From positions 248,001-312,000 of the forward strand of contig WAID01000003.1 in assembly GCA_016584495.1 (NCBI GenBank): 64,000 nt of DNA, in the 5' to 3' direction. The notes under the pieces were generated by a model. The model was not told where the DNA came from, made no database searches, and saw only the letters and a list, made by a program, of their open reading frames with translations. Numbering within the stretch: the stretch's first letter is position 1; every line of letters starts with the position of its first letter. This DNA is from Celoporthe dispersa. Its lineage: Eukaryota > Ascomycota > Sordariomycetes > Diaporthales > Cryphonectriaceae. A program made the position numbers and the translations under genes. This document shows, in pieces, positions 31,558 to 45,578 of the stretch.

Positions 31558-33622
31558 GCTGTAAGATTTTTGTAGTAATCGTTCTCTGCCGGCCAGGCTG
31601 CGCACAATTTTCAGTCAATAATCAATTTCCCGCTTGACGGTACGAGATGGAAAAAAGAACGCGATGTAGTCGAGCTTGGTAGAGCGACGACTGGCGTGCC
31701 GACACACGCCAATGAAAGTGATTATAAGCAACGCGGCCGGAGACTTTTCTGAGCGCCCAGCCAAGCCCTCGGAAACATTTTTTTCATGAGAGTCATACAC
31801 ATGTAGTTCTGGCGATGGAAAATCCACTCGAGCAAAGTGCCCGAGCGAACAGGAAACTTTCACGATCAAGTGTCCTCCTGTGAGAGGCGATCGCCAGAAC
31901 CTCGCGAATGCGTCTTACAACATCACCACTTGCCACCAGCTGGACCTTGTGCCTCCAGACTGCCACAGCCGCTTACACATTGGTGTGAACTGAGTAGCAC
32001 CAGCCCATCTGGTCCCACATCCGAAAAAGAAAAAAAACCACCAAAAAAACACCAAAAAACCCCTCAAGGAAGCAAAGCAAAGGGATGAGTGTTGTACCTA
32101 CGTCGTGGTGGTACAGAAGCACCCGATTAAGAACCTGAGAAGTGATACCAATATGAGGCCTGACTGCAGGCGGCCGCCGCCTGAGCAAGTGGTCCTCGTC
32201 TGATGGAGGACCTGCTGGGCAGCTTTCCCGCCCCCTTCCTTCAAAAGCCCGCCCGTCCGCTCACTAGCAGGTGGACTTGGTGTGTAATAGCCAGGCAGCT
32301 CTGCAAAGCACTTTGTGGACGTGCCGAAGAAGAGGCGGTGACATCAACAGGTGGGGGAGGGGGGGGAAGGCATGCACAGTGTCGGGATGAACCCACGTAC
32401 AGGACAATCACACCAAGCAGAGTTTAGGGGAGGGAGGGAGAGAGAGAGAGGGTCACTGACAAGAGACCTTGCAGGGGCAAGGGCAGCAGGAGAACCTTGG
32501 AAGTTATTCCCCCCTTCATCCCTTGGACGACGCCGGCTGCAGCCTGGTCACAAGCTGGCACAGGACTATAGCCACTAGGGATCCAGTGTGGGCCTCCCTC
32601 CTTGTGATCGCGGACCGATGCGTGTCGTCCGGCCGCGGGCCCCTGTGACACCGCTCTGGCAAGCGACAGGGCCCCGTACCGACAGGCAGGCAGGCTCTGA
32701 ACTTTGGCCCTCGCTCGTGGGCATTCATTCCTTTGGGAACTTCCCGATGTTCCCTCCCTCCCTCCCCCCCCCCAAAAGGCATGCATGGAACAGTGCGCAT
32801 GCACACGGCTCCTTTGGGATTTATCACGAGGCCAGCTCCTTCGTCTCGGTCCCAGTCTCAACACCCTGCCCGTCCCGGATCCTTCCTCGCTTGTCGCGCT
32901 GTGATCCCAAGGTCCAGGTCGGACGGCGACAAGCGAGAATGGGACATTATCGCCATGAAACGCCGCGGTTGTCCAATAACGGGCTGATCTGCAGCCGACA
33001 GGTCCCAGGTGCTAAACAACGGGTCGACGCCAACTGCGGGCTGCTCCCGAAAAGGTGGAGCCTTGTCGATATCGCGAAAGATTATACATAGTACGTGCCT
33101 ACTGCAGTAACACTTTAGAGCAGAGCCACGCCACCCAGCTCTGGGTCGGAAGGATTCGAGCTAGGCGGCCCTCTCTCTCCCCGGGCAAGGTCAGGAAGAG
33201 GAGGGAGGGGGACTGATACGCCGTGATCTGGCGGTAGCTTTGTCCCAAGAGACAAGAGAGAGATGATCAGCGCGCCTCCTGGTGGCGACCATGGCAATGC
33301 CCACGTGCTCTAGCCCTAGGAGATCAGCAGGAAATCGATAGACTGCCGGCTCATCCAATCTGGACGGGAAGAAGCCCAGAGCAAGGCGGCCGGCCTCTGC
33401 TCTTTGTGAGATATCACATTTTGGCGTCACAGCATGATGGTGTGTGTGGCCTTATATATATGCGCGGTGAGAAACTTGATATAGGTCTCGTGTAACGTCG
33501 ATGTGGGTTGCCAGCAAGCATTTGGGGTCGCAGCTTGGTTAGTGAGAACCTGCATACTACCTACCGGCCAGCTGCATCTGTCAGACACAATGGTGGCGCG
33601 CTGCTCTTGTCGCGCTCCTTGA

Positions 33623-33669
33623 GATGGATCATGCTGCCTGCCTGCATGCCTGCCTGCATGCCTGCCTGC
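33623..33669. repeat. Tandem CCTG/CATG-type repeat
   Basis: Alternating TGCCTGCCTGCA units, about four copies. It is a low-complexity tetranucleotide array in the gene desert. Confidence 0.75.
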
Positions 33670-35660
33670 CAGCGGCCAAATTGGATGTGAATCCGCGAGA
33701 CACTGGCAGCTGGGTGCGCACATGCCGCAGGCGGGACGTTAGTGACCACCATCAATGCCCCGTCTGTCTCTGATCTCCCTGGATAGCGATATCTCTTCGT
33801 TTGTGCTACCTGCCAGTTGTCCCCGCGGCTTGGACGGACCTTGTCACTGCTGGCGAGAGCGAGCCAGCCTGTTCCGCGGACGCTGTCTGTTAAGCAAGTG
33901 AAATCCCATCTCACTTCAGGCTCACCACCTGCCGGGTCCTCACCGCCGGTCTGTGTAGTGAAGTGCGGCCCCCCGTGGCACAGCAGACAGGTTGTACATA
34001 GTACGCCCTCTGTCGGTGCTCCAAGGTCTCTCTTTTTTTCTTCTCACCAGATCCTAATTCATATCTCCCGGGCTGAGGTGCTATGTACCAGGGGAACGAC
34101 GCGTGTGGCTCATCCTGCATGATTTAGAGATCAAGGGAGCGGCACGTCACAGGTTGGTGTACTACACCTCGGGATCTCTCTGCTGCCGCGAGGGACGCAG
34201 TGTCTGCCGCTCCTGTGCTCTCCAAGCATGTGTACTCCGTACAAGTTCAAGTTCTGCAGGACCTAGATGGGTGTGCAATTAGTGCAGGCAGGGCGGCAGG
34301 GCTATATGCCGCGATTGGGAATAGGGGACGCACCAGGCCTGCCGTGAAGAGAGACAAGAAGAGTTCCACGCCGTGGCCTAAACGTATCGAGATCATAGAC
34401 ACGGCTCATCAGCGTATTCGCACCTTTTTTTTAAAAAAAAAAAAGAAAAAAAACCTCCGCAAGAAACGCAGTCCTCTCCAAGAATCGTCCTTGATATGTC
34501 ATGGCATTATGGATAACCCCATCACCAAAACAAGCGCCAGCGCCGAAGCCACACATGTCTCTCGCCTGGCTCATGGGGTGTGCGGCGAGTCAGCGCCCGG
34601 CATGGGCAGGGATGAGCAGAACGCCATATGGCCCGAGAAACGGGTCTCAGACACGCTGGTGGGTCTTTGACGTGGAATGGTTCTGCTGACAGCCTGGCCT
34701 GAACCGGCTTGGCCTGTGTCGCTCTCCCACGGGGAGGAAGCATGGGAAGAAAGGATTCCCGCAGCCACGTCGATCGTGTTCGTCAGGCCAGGGCGGCTGG
34801 GGAACAGAGATTGCTGTCACTGCCACTGCCCCTGCTCGTGAGCCCAATCCGTGACATGCCCCCGGAGCTAATTCCAGGGACCTGCGAGGACTTCAGAAAA
34901 GCTCGCAGGAGAGTTGAATCAGGCGTGGGATGACCGGTGCCATCCAGCTGGGGTGGGGAATACAGACGGCGCAGTCGGTCCAAGCCGTCATGTTCGTCTT
35001 GACCCATGTCGAGAATCGCCCACGAGATTCCCCACCACGTCGCCGATGGTGATGAATTGGCCCCCTCCCCTCCCCCAAATGAGCCCGGCGGGCTGGTAGT
35101 GGGAGGAAGGTGTTGCTGGTTCAATCAGCCGCGACATGTCCGATGGACCACTCGGTTGTGGATCGATCTTCTGAGACTGCAGATGCGAAACATATGCTGT
35201 AGCCTGCCCCGAGAGGGTTCGCACCGGCCCTTCTCGTGCCGTCCGTTCACGTCTCTCTCGGAGCTTGCGGTCATAGCCCGCGCACCTGCCGTACCACACA
35301 CCTCAGGGCGGTAGCTAAGCAGACCTTGCTGATGGGAGAGCAAGGTAGTAACCCTATTTTCCTCATCAGGCAAGTCAGGGAGACGGGATACACCTGAACG
35401 CGGATGCTGCGAGTCTGAGCCGCCCGTCGTGACGCTACCACAGTACACAGGGGAACGTGTGGCACCTCACCTGCCGGGTGGAAGCTTTTCCATGGGCGAG
35501 ACATGGCGCCCCGCGTGAGCCTCTTTGTGCGCAATCGCTCTCTGGGTAAGACGATGCATGCATGTCTCGGCTAAATCTGCCCATGTTTGCCACCTTGCCC
35601 CCCCCCCCCCGTCCCCTTTGCGACGCACGTGGGGAAGAAAAAAAAGAAAAGAAGCCGAAA

Positions 35661-35697
35661 AGAAAGACAGACAGACAGAGAGAGAGAGAGAGAGAGG
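35661..35697. repeat. (GACA)n(GA)n microsatellite
   Basis: About three GACA units followed by about ten GA units, next to a purine-rich tract of some 30 nt. Confidence 0.8.
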
Positions 35698-38600
35698 CGG
35701 AAGCCTCGGCGAAATGTCGACCCAACAGTTTGGGCCCGAGGAGCGGCAAGACGGGAGGTGAGATTGACGAGCCCGGGAAGATCTGACAGAAGGGCGAGCG
35801 ACGGCGTTCGACCATGAATGGGCATTCCGTGTCGATGTGCGCCTCGCGGGGACGAATCGCCTGTGATCCTTCAAAGGATCGAAGGAACCTCGACACCCCC
35901 CCCCTCCTCCTCTCATTTTCTCTCTCTTTTTTCTTTCCTCCTACTACAACAGTTTTAGTCTCGCATCCGGTGATGCGAAGATGCGTGCCGGCAACTTCTG
36001 GGAATGAAGTGGTGGTGGACGGACGTGCACTCCCTCACCCGACCAGGCCCTGCGGGTCGCGGGAAGCCTGATGTTACACCGTGCGAGGCCGGAAGTCAGG
36101 TGTAACGCAGCGCCAAGTACACCCCCAGGCTGTAGTCGATACTTTCCGCGTTGTACCACCTAGCCTGATGACCTGCAGGCTCGCGCCGGCCAAGGACGGA
36201 AACGGGAAGGTTTCCTCGGGCCCTGCTGCAACCCCACGGGTGGCCCACCGCCTTTTCCCAAACACAAAAAGACGGTACCCGTGCGTGAAGGATGAAGCAC
36301 TGGAGCATAATCAGCACTAAAGGGGGCCCAGCATCAATGCTGTGACTGAAATTATGCAATGCAGCAGCAGCTCGCCTCGAGATTTCTTTCCTCTTTGCGG
36401 TGGCAGCAGAGGCCAGTGGGAGCATGAGGGTGTCGTCGCATGCACGGTGCCGAGCTTAGCGACGAGGCAGCCCGTACGAGGAGGTGGCTAGGCGATAGCC
36501 GAGCATGCAGCAGGCTGTGGCTGGGGTTTTGGCCCCTCGCTTGCCGTTTCTGCTTCGCGACGTGCAGCGATGCGCTGCCATATGACCACCACGCCGTAGT
36601 ACCACCCTCTCTCTGCCTCCCTTCTCAAGGCAGCCCCGGCCTCGGTGTCTCTTACAGCCCCAATCCCCGTCCAGTCTCTTTCGCTTCATGGATTGTCCCT
36701 CCACCGCAGAGAGAGAGATCCCATGGTCAGCTGCCAACCGGAACACAGATCCAGCATGGCAGAAACAGGACCAGCGGGAAGTAGCGGGCCTCCGCATACC
36801 CTGATGTTCACGTGATGTTTTGTAAGGGGACCACCCCTGTACAGGCGACCCTGACGTGAGAAGAGGTCGGGCGGTGACAAGGAGACCAGTCGTACAGGAA
36901 AGACAGCCGGATGGTCGTGGGCATTCCGGGCTTGCGCTCACATCCCCGCCCCCCGCCCCCTCTCCAGAGCCCCAATGAGTTTCCAGTGATCGCGGTCAGC
37001 TGCATGAAGCTGACCACCCAGCTCTGGTTGTGGTGGCTCTCTGTTTGGCGCAAGCAGGGCGAGCAGCTCTTGCCATCGTGTCACCCGTCGGCATAACTGC
37101 CTGACAGGCTGGTCCACAGGGCAATGCATTCCTCTCAAGACCAGAGTTTGATGGGATATTCCCGTCGAACTACTGCAGTGCAGCGCAGGTTCTTAGGCCA
37201 TCCATGATCCTTCAGATGCAGGAGCGTATCGAGTCAGCTCCCAGATGGGATGCCAAGCAATCATGTGGAGAAGAGCCATAGCTTGAGCTGTCGTGCTGCG
37301 TCTCATACACTGCGTCCTGGCCGCGGATCCTCCGTCTTTCAATTGCCTGTCCTCGATCTTTTTTTTCTCTCTCTCTTTCTTTTTATAAAAAGGAGGGGGT
37401 GGGGTCGCTGCCGTGAGATGTCACAGGGCCACTTGTTGTCTCCAAGTCCTCCTAGCCCTAGGGAACGGCGCAGAGAAGTGATGAGTCGCTTTTTACTGTA
37501 GGAGATGTGTAATAGCTACCTCTTGTTAGGCACATGGTCCGACACTATACAGGGTCAGAAATTGGTTCGCTGCTGCTTAGTGCCCAGTCGCTCTGATATC
37601 GTGCCATCTGTAGGTCAGCAGTGAGAAGTGATGTCGGCTCAGAAATATGTCAGTCCGAGCAATATGTCAACGAATCCAACAATGCTCATGAGCCCACACC
37701 GAATGTTGTTGGCCCCCTCATGAGTCAATATGTCAGCACTTGAGAACGGGGCCAGAGTATTGACCCCGTGGAAATCTGGTGATCCTGAATCACAGCAGAC
37801 GTACCTGTGTCGTCTGTCAACGCCTGGACACGTGTATCCCTCTGAAGCCCGCAGGAGTCTCACCTGGGGGACCAGACTAAGAGATGTACGGCCGCATGTC
37901 TGCCAACAGCACTCCATGGCGTCAGAGCCATCTATGTGCTCGAGGAAGGCTTGTCTGCTACAGTAGATGATGCTCGATCACGACGAGCATTCGGCTCGCC
38001 CCTAGCTGCCGTGGCGGGGCTTTCTTGACAACGCCAGATGTTCACCGGCCTGCCCCTGTTTCCAGCGGGGGAGCCCCAAAACTCTTAGAAGTGGTCCAGG
38101 GGATCTCGGTTGCGATTCCCATGTCCTCGATTCGCTCCCATAGAGCCTCCAGGGTAGGGTCAAGTATGTGTGATACTGCAGTTGGGTCGTGCCAACCACT
38201 CCCTGTGCCAAAGGAGGCAATGCAGGACTCAGCACCTAGGCACGTTTCATGGCCACCTGCGTCGTGCCATTTGCTGTAATTCGGTTTCAAGGCATGTTGC
38301 GCAAGGAAATCGCGGTGAAGATCTACGGGCCGAAGGGAATCTATTTCTGCTCCCGAGGACGCGCGGATTCCAAACCGAAGACCTATAATAAATTAGCCTC
38401 GACGGAAAACACTATACCGAAGACCATTCGCGGGCTCGGTCTCCCACGAAAATAGGTACTCGGTTCATCTTATCATAACTCACAGCATAAGTACCACCAG
38501 GGAAGCAAGTACCGTGATAACATCCTCCTTAAAGCGATGAGACGCTAATGTGAAGGAACGGGTTGCTCTTTACGCGAGAAAATCCTCTGGCTGTTGTCTT

Positions 38601-38816
38601 TCGTGTTAGACAGATAGCAATACTGCTTTTCCGGCGAACTGCAGCATTCCCGACCGTCTGTACTGGTGCAACGACTCTTGGTGTTGGGGCTTAGTGCGGT
38701 CTCTGTAATCGTGGCTAGGTGCGGCATGCCTGCGAGAGGAGGATGAAAGACCTGCGTGAAGACAGCTTCAGGTGGACAACTCACCTTGCTGCCTCCCAGC
38801 GCTATCAGTTGGCTCA

Positions 38817-38940
38817 GAGCATATACGGGGCCATACCGTAGCTAATCTTGTTTTACGCTAGAGTTTTAAAGCTAAGCAGGCTCGCTCAGCGTCTAATCTT
38901 AGCAGTCGTGGGTGGCAGTCTGCATTGATTAAGATGCGCT
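38817..38940 (+). rRNA. Possible degenerate 5S rRNA relic
   Basis: CCATACC at 38831-38837 and AAGCTAAGCAGG at 38869-38880 match two conserved 5S rRNA blocks. They are 31 nt apart; intact 5S genes have about 33. A GTGGGTG block follows near 38910, about where the 5S has its GTGGGTGACC region, but with extra bases between. Helix I ends do not pair convincingly. I read it as a 5S pseudogene or a 5S-derived short element, not a working gene. Dispersed 5S genes and relics are known in filamentous ascomycetes. Confidence 0.25.
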
Positions 38941-40282
38941 GAGCAATAGACTGACCCTCCCAGCGGCCCGCGCTTGGTTTTATGCAGCCTTGTTCCATCC
39001 TCAAGGCTGGTACAGTCGGCCCAGGGTGTGCCGCACAATCTAGCCATGTCTTCCCAAGCGGCATAACCCGGCCGTCCCGCGGAGGTAGCAAAGGGAACGG
39101 AATGCTCGCCGCCTAGAACGCCGCCCGCTGTGACACAAGGCAACAGCGGTGTTGAGCAACGGTCAGCAGCAGTAGCTGAACCACCCATGAGAACGCTTTC
39201 CCGACATAGTGGTGCTGTTCCGGCCGTCTGGATCCGCATTCGGTCTGATGACGCTAAACTTGCTCTGAGAGGTAGGAGCTTGAAGAAAATTTCTCTGGTC
39301 CTCCTGCTGCACTGTTTGGGGGCGAAAGCTCCTCTCCGCATGTTGGAACAAAGTGGGTTGCGAAGGGGGAGGCAAACAGTCTCATCTGGAATAACGTAGA
39401 TTGCCCAAGTCTGTCTCCTCCTTGCCGCCCGGGTAATGAGTACGGCCGTTTGACTGGTAGTGCACGGCTTTGGTAACCGTCGTCATGGTCAGAATGACTT
39501 GTGAATACATACCGATTCGTCTGGGAGGGGATGGATGCTTGTTAACAATAGTGACTTACCACAACTTCCGACCGCGAATATCTGGTCCAGCTCGTACCAA
39601 GCCCCCATGGCGCTAGGAATATCAGTCGTAACGGGGACCTGGTAGTGCACTACCGCATTTGGTAATTACGAGAACCAGGCAGGCGAGCGAGAAGTTCGGC
39701 GAACGCAGCAGACAATTGGCAGCGCAGTGCCTGTTCAGCTTGCCCACTGACTGCCTACTCCTGCATCATCACCGATCCTTTGCTGTGGGCTATAGTACTA
39801 TTAGTGCATATCAGTTACTACAGGTAGGGCCCACCTACAGGCGCTCGACAGGTACCTTGGGTTTTGCACTGTCTACGGCCTTGGCTGAGCAGCGTAGGTG
39901 GGCTGAGCAAGGGTGACGATCGCGTGAACGGTGGAGTCGACGATTTTTGCGAACGGGGTACCTTCAGAGACCCTTGCCCTTAGCCTCTATTCTGTGCGAT
40001 CCTTTGCCTGTCTGTTTGGAGATGACCAAGCCTTCCCACACCTTGGACTCCCGTCCGACCGTCTCCTCTCTTGCATTGCCGCTTGCACTTTTCCGGCGGT
40101 CTGGGTCAGCGAAACCTTTTGCCTGCGAGGAGGAGATGAACGCTAGTTTCTATAGTCGGTCGGAGAGCTTCTGACCACCTTGCTGCTGCGGCTGATCAGT
40201 AGGCAGCTTCAACTGCACGTCGCAGGTTTCACCCTGCGTGGGAAAGGAATGCTGGCGGAGGATGCGTCCCAGCCCACTGACG

Positions 40283-40338
40283 TGCGTGCGTGCGTGCGTG
40301 TGTGTGTGTGTGTGTATGTGTGTATGTGTGTATGTGTA
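40283..40338. repeat. (TGCG)n-(TG)n-(TGTA) compound microsatellite
   Basis: Four to five CGTG units, then about eight TG units, then TGTGTA units. It is potential Z-DNA-forming alternating purine-pyrimidine sequence. Confidence 0.85.
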
Positions 40339-41396
40339 TAATGCACCGGGGAATGTAGGCCTGTGAAGTCACATCCACAACGTGGAGGAATGGTCTAGAG
40401 CGCTGGAGGGCGGGAGGGTGTGCCCAGCACGCCACAAACCGTCTACAGCAGTAGGCTGGACAACCTGAACCCTCGGCTGTCGATACTCTTGTCCAGGCAC
40501 TCGGTGTCGTGCTGAGTTAATGACCACGGCACGGGTAATCCTGTGGTTCGTGGGTGCTGCACCCTTGCCTTGCCAGGGTGGGCCACCGAGTTTGGGCCAC
40601 CGAGTTTAGTCCACCTAATTACTCCATATGGTATATGTAGTCTGGTCAGCACCCAAGGGGATGATGAATACGCGCCCATGAACACGAGAGGGATAGCGGA
40701 CAGGTCGTGGTCCATGTCGGTGGGCGCTGCCACGCTGCCGCGCTCGCTCGCTCGCATCGTCGTCCTCTGTTGTCGGATGGTATCTCAAGGAATGATCAGC
40801 GGCAGCCTGATGGCCTGCGAACAAAACAAAAGATTGCTGCTCGTGGTCCTCCTGATCCCTTCTTTTCCAAGGAAAGCCTGCGTCAGAGGCGACGAATAAT
40901 ATCGAGCTTCATCTGCAGGTGAGGTCGTGGACGGAGTCGAGCAGTCCCAGAGGCTGTACATAGTACATCACAGTGAGGATGAGATGGGGTAAGGGGAAAG
41001 GTTACCTTGGTCGAGGTTCCAGTGAGGCGGGCCATTGGCAGAACCCCACCCCAGTATCTGGTTCCCTTCCCTGTCTTCATGCTAAACCAACACGGAAGGC
41101 ACCAACCACGACACCAGCTGACCTCCCATACCCAATATGACACGGCAGGGGCGGTAACTTCGGGCAGGTACGGTCCGCAAATTTTGTACCAAGCATGTAC
41201 GCTGGTCTCTAATCTGTGTGGGCAGGCGCAAGGGTGGGCGGGCACACAGGGCGGGCAGTGCATCTTGTTGGAAACTTTAGCCCGTGGTGGTTGCATGGAT
41301 AGGTGGCTCAGGTGGCTTTTTTTTAAATAAAAAAAATAATAAAAAGAAAACCACCAGAGACCACTAAGCATAATACAGCGAAGGAGGAGGCACAGA

Positions 41397-41462
41397 CCAC
41401 ACCACCACCACCTTTTTTTTCATCGCCGTCATCACCACCACCACCACCACCACCACCGTCAT
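41397..41462. repeat. (CAC)n trinucleotide microsatellite
   Basis: Two CAC arrays separated by a T-run and TCATCGCCG. The second has about nine perfect units. Non-coding as far as I can see. Confidence 0.85.
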
Positions 41463-44400
41463 CAACCACGTTTTATCTAGCAACCATCTCTCTAAACGGC
41501 TCTATACGCCGTCCTCGCAGCCTACTGAAATAGTGCCTGCGGTATCTGCCCTAACCCGGATCATTGAGGCTGGCTGGGCGCTGCTGACCTGCAGCACAGA
41601 GCACGCCTCCACATCGACAACCGGCCTGTCTCTTTCTGATTTCTCAACCTCTCGAGGTCAATGCACTACACAGACAATGGCCACCTGAGGACCTGAGAAT
41701 CGAAATAACAGCAGACATCTGGCTCGCGGGTCGTTCGCTAGTGGTGCGCGACAACCCGGTGTCGCCGAGGCTGGGGGACACACCCAACTGCCCCACCGCG
41801 CCCTTTGAGAGCACCCCAACAGGGTGACAGAGCTGAACCTTAGGAAATCTGTACATCTGGAGCCACGGCCATGCGTCGCATGCACCCCTGGCGACGGCAG
41901 ACGTTGCCGCTGATCACACAGAGCGGTTCACGGCAGTGTCCGCGCCCGAAATCGTGCAGATGTTCGAATACCCCTGCAGCCCACGCGGCCTGGCTTTTAC
42001 TACAGTAGTGCCTTTCTTGGGCGACATCCTCTACTATCTCCGCCAACGACGTACAATATCACGAGGGCGAGGCCTGGGGTCTCGGCCTTCCTAGGCGCAG
42101 ACAAGACAGCTGCTATGAAACGAGCTGATGAGACTTCGAAAGGGCAGAGCTGGGTCCTCCACCCTCTCCCATGAACCAGTGTCCAGAACTAAGACCCCGC
42201 GATGGGGACCTCGGCAGCCTTGCCGAAGACGCGACTCCCGACCAGCTCTGTCCACCGAAGCCGAGCCAATGGATTCCTTTCCTCCGGTGGAGTGCTCAAA
42301 AATCGGTCATGATATTTTGGCGCTTTAGGGAATCAGTGCTGAGCACGCATGACCTCAACAAGGTGTGCCATCAAGCTCTGAAGCAGGCCTCACATGCGGA
42401 ATGGATCGGCCGCTCAGCTTGCCCTCCACCGCAGGACCAATCGAGACCATCGACGGGTTGCCGAGTTTGGCGCGGTAGGAGAGGGGCTTTGCCGCTCATC
42501 GGTGGGACCTGCAGTGTTGCAGAGCGAGGAGCGCGAGTGCCTGGGAGGAGGGTAGGTGCTGCAAGGGTGTTTTCTGGAAGCACACCCGGATCCATCGCCA
42601 TCCTCCCTCATCTTGCAGCCGTTCTAATATATCAAGCACGGTAAGCGCCAAGTTCGCAATTAGTCTCTCGTCCTTCTCGTCCTCTTCACAAGACAAGAGG
42701 AGGGAGATTGCCTTGAGGCCCCCTAGCGCGCAGGAGAAAAACACCACCCACCTGCCTGAAGAGTATTTGAAGGGCAAGAAAATTGACACCTGCCTATATG
42801 AACGGCCTGCTATACCCTCACGATGCAGCTCTGTGCTTATCTCTATTTTCGCTCCCATCGCGATTCCTAGGCGCATCGCCCCCCGGGGTCGCTGGGTGTT
42901 GGGGCACTGCTTGGCACTAAGTCCCACCACAGCGTATCAGTCGCTTTGACGTGGCTTGCCACGTGAAGCTATCGAGCTCCCAGTCAGATCCTTGCACAGA
43001 AGGGCAGACGGCTTGACGGGGCCCAAAATCAATCCTTCGATGCGGCCTACTATGCGACCAGTTCGATAGGGCCCACGGCGCTGGGATTCGACAGACATGA
43101 ATTTGGGGCATCGTCCACCCCCCCGTCAGGATGCTACAGGGGGCCGCTGCGCCAATCACAAGCCCTGCTGCCGGGATGGCTAAAGATCTGGTGACCCAGA
43201 CACCCGCACACCAACAGCATGCATCGTGATTCCGCTACAGGGTGTGTCCGGTAAGGGAGAGGGGTGGGCAAGCATTCATCCAACAGACGCGCCGGCGCTC
43301 CTCTCGATGAAAGGATCGCTCTCGAAGCTCTGCGTCAGCCACCAACTTCGGGGTCGCATCTAGAGCACAGTCGTGCACTCTTGGCACCAGACCAGACTAA
43401 ATAAAGATAGGTAGCACCTTGGGCTCCGACCGTCTGGTTTCGTACAGTGTTAGAGAGGGGGACAACGCCGGGATGCAACAGGGTGGTGCATTCGCAACCT
43501 ACTCGACGCAAAGCTTCTCGCAGGTGTCTTGTCTGTCGAGTGGCAATCACCCCCGTCAAACACAGACGCCAGCCCAGGACGACGCCCTACCGACTAGCGA
43601 TATCGTCCGTTCTCGAGAGGAGACAGGGACAGTGCCTCCCCTGACCCCAACAGGGTGTCGCCCAATGCCTTGTGCGCCATTGAACTATGCAAGACAGCCT
43701 GCACCTGGGGGAGCGAATACATTCAAGAGCAGCAGTGCTGCGCTGCAGACCACGGGATGTATGTATAACAGACAGTCGAGTCTCTCTCCTCTCCTCAAGG
43801 AATGCTCTCCATGGCGCTCCGTAGACTAAGGTAGCGAGGTGCCCTGCCCCTCGGGCGAACGCCGCCGCGTGCGGCCCGGTGACATGCCCTAGTGCTCTGG
43901 TACTATGCGCTCAGCATAAGTTCCCCGGAATCAGGCCTGCATCCGGCACCAAGGAGCACGTACCACAGGCAAGTACCCCTTCCTGCTCTGGAAATCCTGT
44001 GTTGGGTTCTGGCGGCTCCCTCGCGAGCTTTGTGGCCCCATCCTCAGGACCTCGGCAGGCTTGTTCGCGTTCCACCCACCCGCAGACCCTGTTCCCGTTC
44101 GTCGCATCCATTGAGCTGCACACAACTGGGAGCAGCGAATGCCCGCCTCCCTCTTCTCTCCTGCAAGCGGGGGTGACCACTCTCCCTCGCTGCCCTCTGC
44201 TTCCGTATCGCTCGATTGTCCAGAATGAAAACGGAGAGGGCCTGGCCGACGACACAAAAGGCGGCCACTGCCCCCTCCCTGGAACGTCCCGCGACAAGGG
44301 AAGATCCGAGCCAGGTACCAAAAACCTTATCCTGGTATGATTTGATGTTCTAGAGAGACAGGCGGCCTTGCCTAACAAAACCCACCGGCCATTACATGCC

Positions 44401-45455
44401 AACAACCCATAGAGACACCCCAAGCGGGCTGTCTGCTGGGGCAGACAATCAGTCCATGGGCGGCGGTTGGTGATTTCGGCCTCCCAGGGCCTCTCTCGTT
44501 CGGCACCGAACTTTTTCTCGCCAGGTGGGCTCCAACGGTTGAGCCATATAGTACCGCTGTATGACACGACCTCTCCTTCCCACCTTGTACTCAAGACTCG
44601 TCTGCCAGATCCTTCGTCGTCAGGTGGTCATCTGACGCCCATCGCAATTCCGGTCACTCCTTGCCATGCCTTTGTCTGCAAACGTCGGTACGGAGGATGG
44701 GTACATACACGTTATGTAGTAGTACTGCGGTACAGTACAGACATGGTGGCTCTCGACGACGGGGGCTGGGGAGGTACATGAGGGTCGTGTAGGGGCTACA
44801 TGTGGGGAGAAGGGGGGGGTTGTGGGTGTATGTCCTGTAGTGTTCCCACCCACCCCTGGCAGGTACGTACTGTGGGCTGGCCCAGGGTACCAGAGTACCC
44901 AGTTATCCTGCACTGTGAGGGAGAACGCGCCTCTCTCTCCCTGGCCTGCCCTACCCGCGGCTTCCTGCAGCTGTGCTGTGGGTCCCGAAGCGTACATGGG
45001 GCGGGAGGACAGGGCACTTAAGCACATGGGACCCCTCTACCCAGCAGCGGCAACGGGCAGCGCTAGCTTCCCCCCCCTTCTCTCCCCAACGACAGCAGCC
45101 TGTCAGTTATGCTCTCACTCACATAATTTTTTTTCTTCCTTTCCCTTTCCTTTCTCCACCCGCTCCTGGCGTGCCACCTCGATCTTGGCACAGAGAGAAG
45201 GAGTGAGCGGGCAGAGACACTGGGCCCTGGGAGAGGAGGCGCGAACAAGAGGGCGAAGCGAGCCGGATCCAGCGCACGACTGCTAAAGCTGAACCTTGGA
45301 ACCTTCCTTGCATAACACACACACCTTATTTGAGGAAACAGCCACTCTGTCTGCCTGCCCTCGAAACGCCCTTTCCCTCAATAACATCCCACCTCGTTTC
45401 TAGCTCAGCTCCCCACCCTCCCCCCGACCAGATCAAGCTGGCAGACTCGCCGCCT

Positions 45456-45508
45456 TCGTCTCGTCTGATCTCGTCTCTCCTCTCGTCTCGTATCATCTCG
45501 TATCGTGC
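45456..45508. repeat. Degenerate TCTCGTC/ATCTCGT tandem array
   Basis: Six or more copies of a TCTCGT core with variable next bases. It lies 1.8 kb upstream of the Zn2Cys6 regulator start. Confidence 0.6.
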
Positions 45509-45578
45509 CGTGGTCCTTGGATCTGTGTGCGGGCCATCATTTCGACTTTTAACCGCAGAGGAGACTAACGAGGCATTC

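Noticed and set aside
38249..38455. Short Lys-rich frame that resembled a transposon protein fragment
   Set aside because: Only about 65 codons, with no integrase, reverse transcriptase or transposase residues and no terminal repeats.
42171..42644. 157-codon open frame on the plus strand
   Set aside because: No recognisable motif and no splice-linked neighbours.
43911..44594. 227-codon open frame on the minus strand in the gene desert
   Set aside because: The plus strand is open over the same region, there are no hydrophobic or catalytic motifs, and GC-rich DNA makes such frames by chance.
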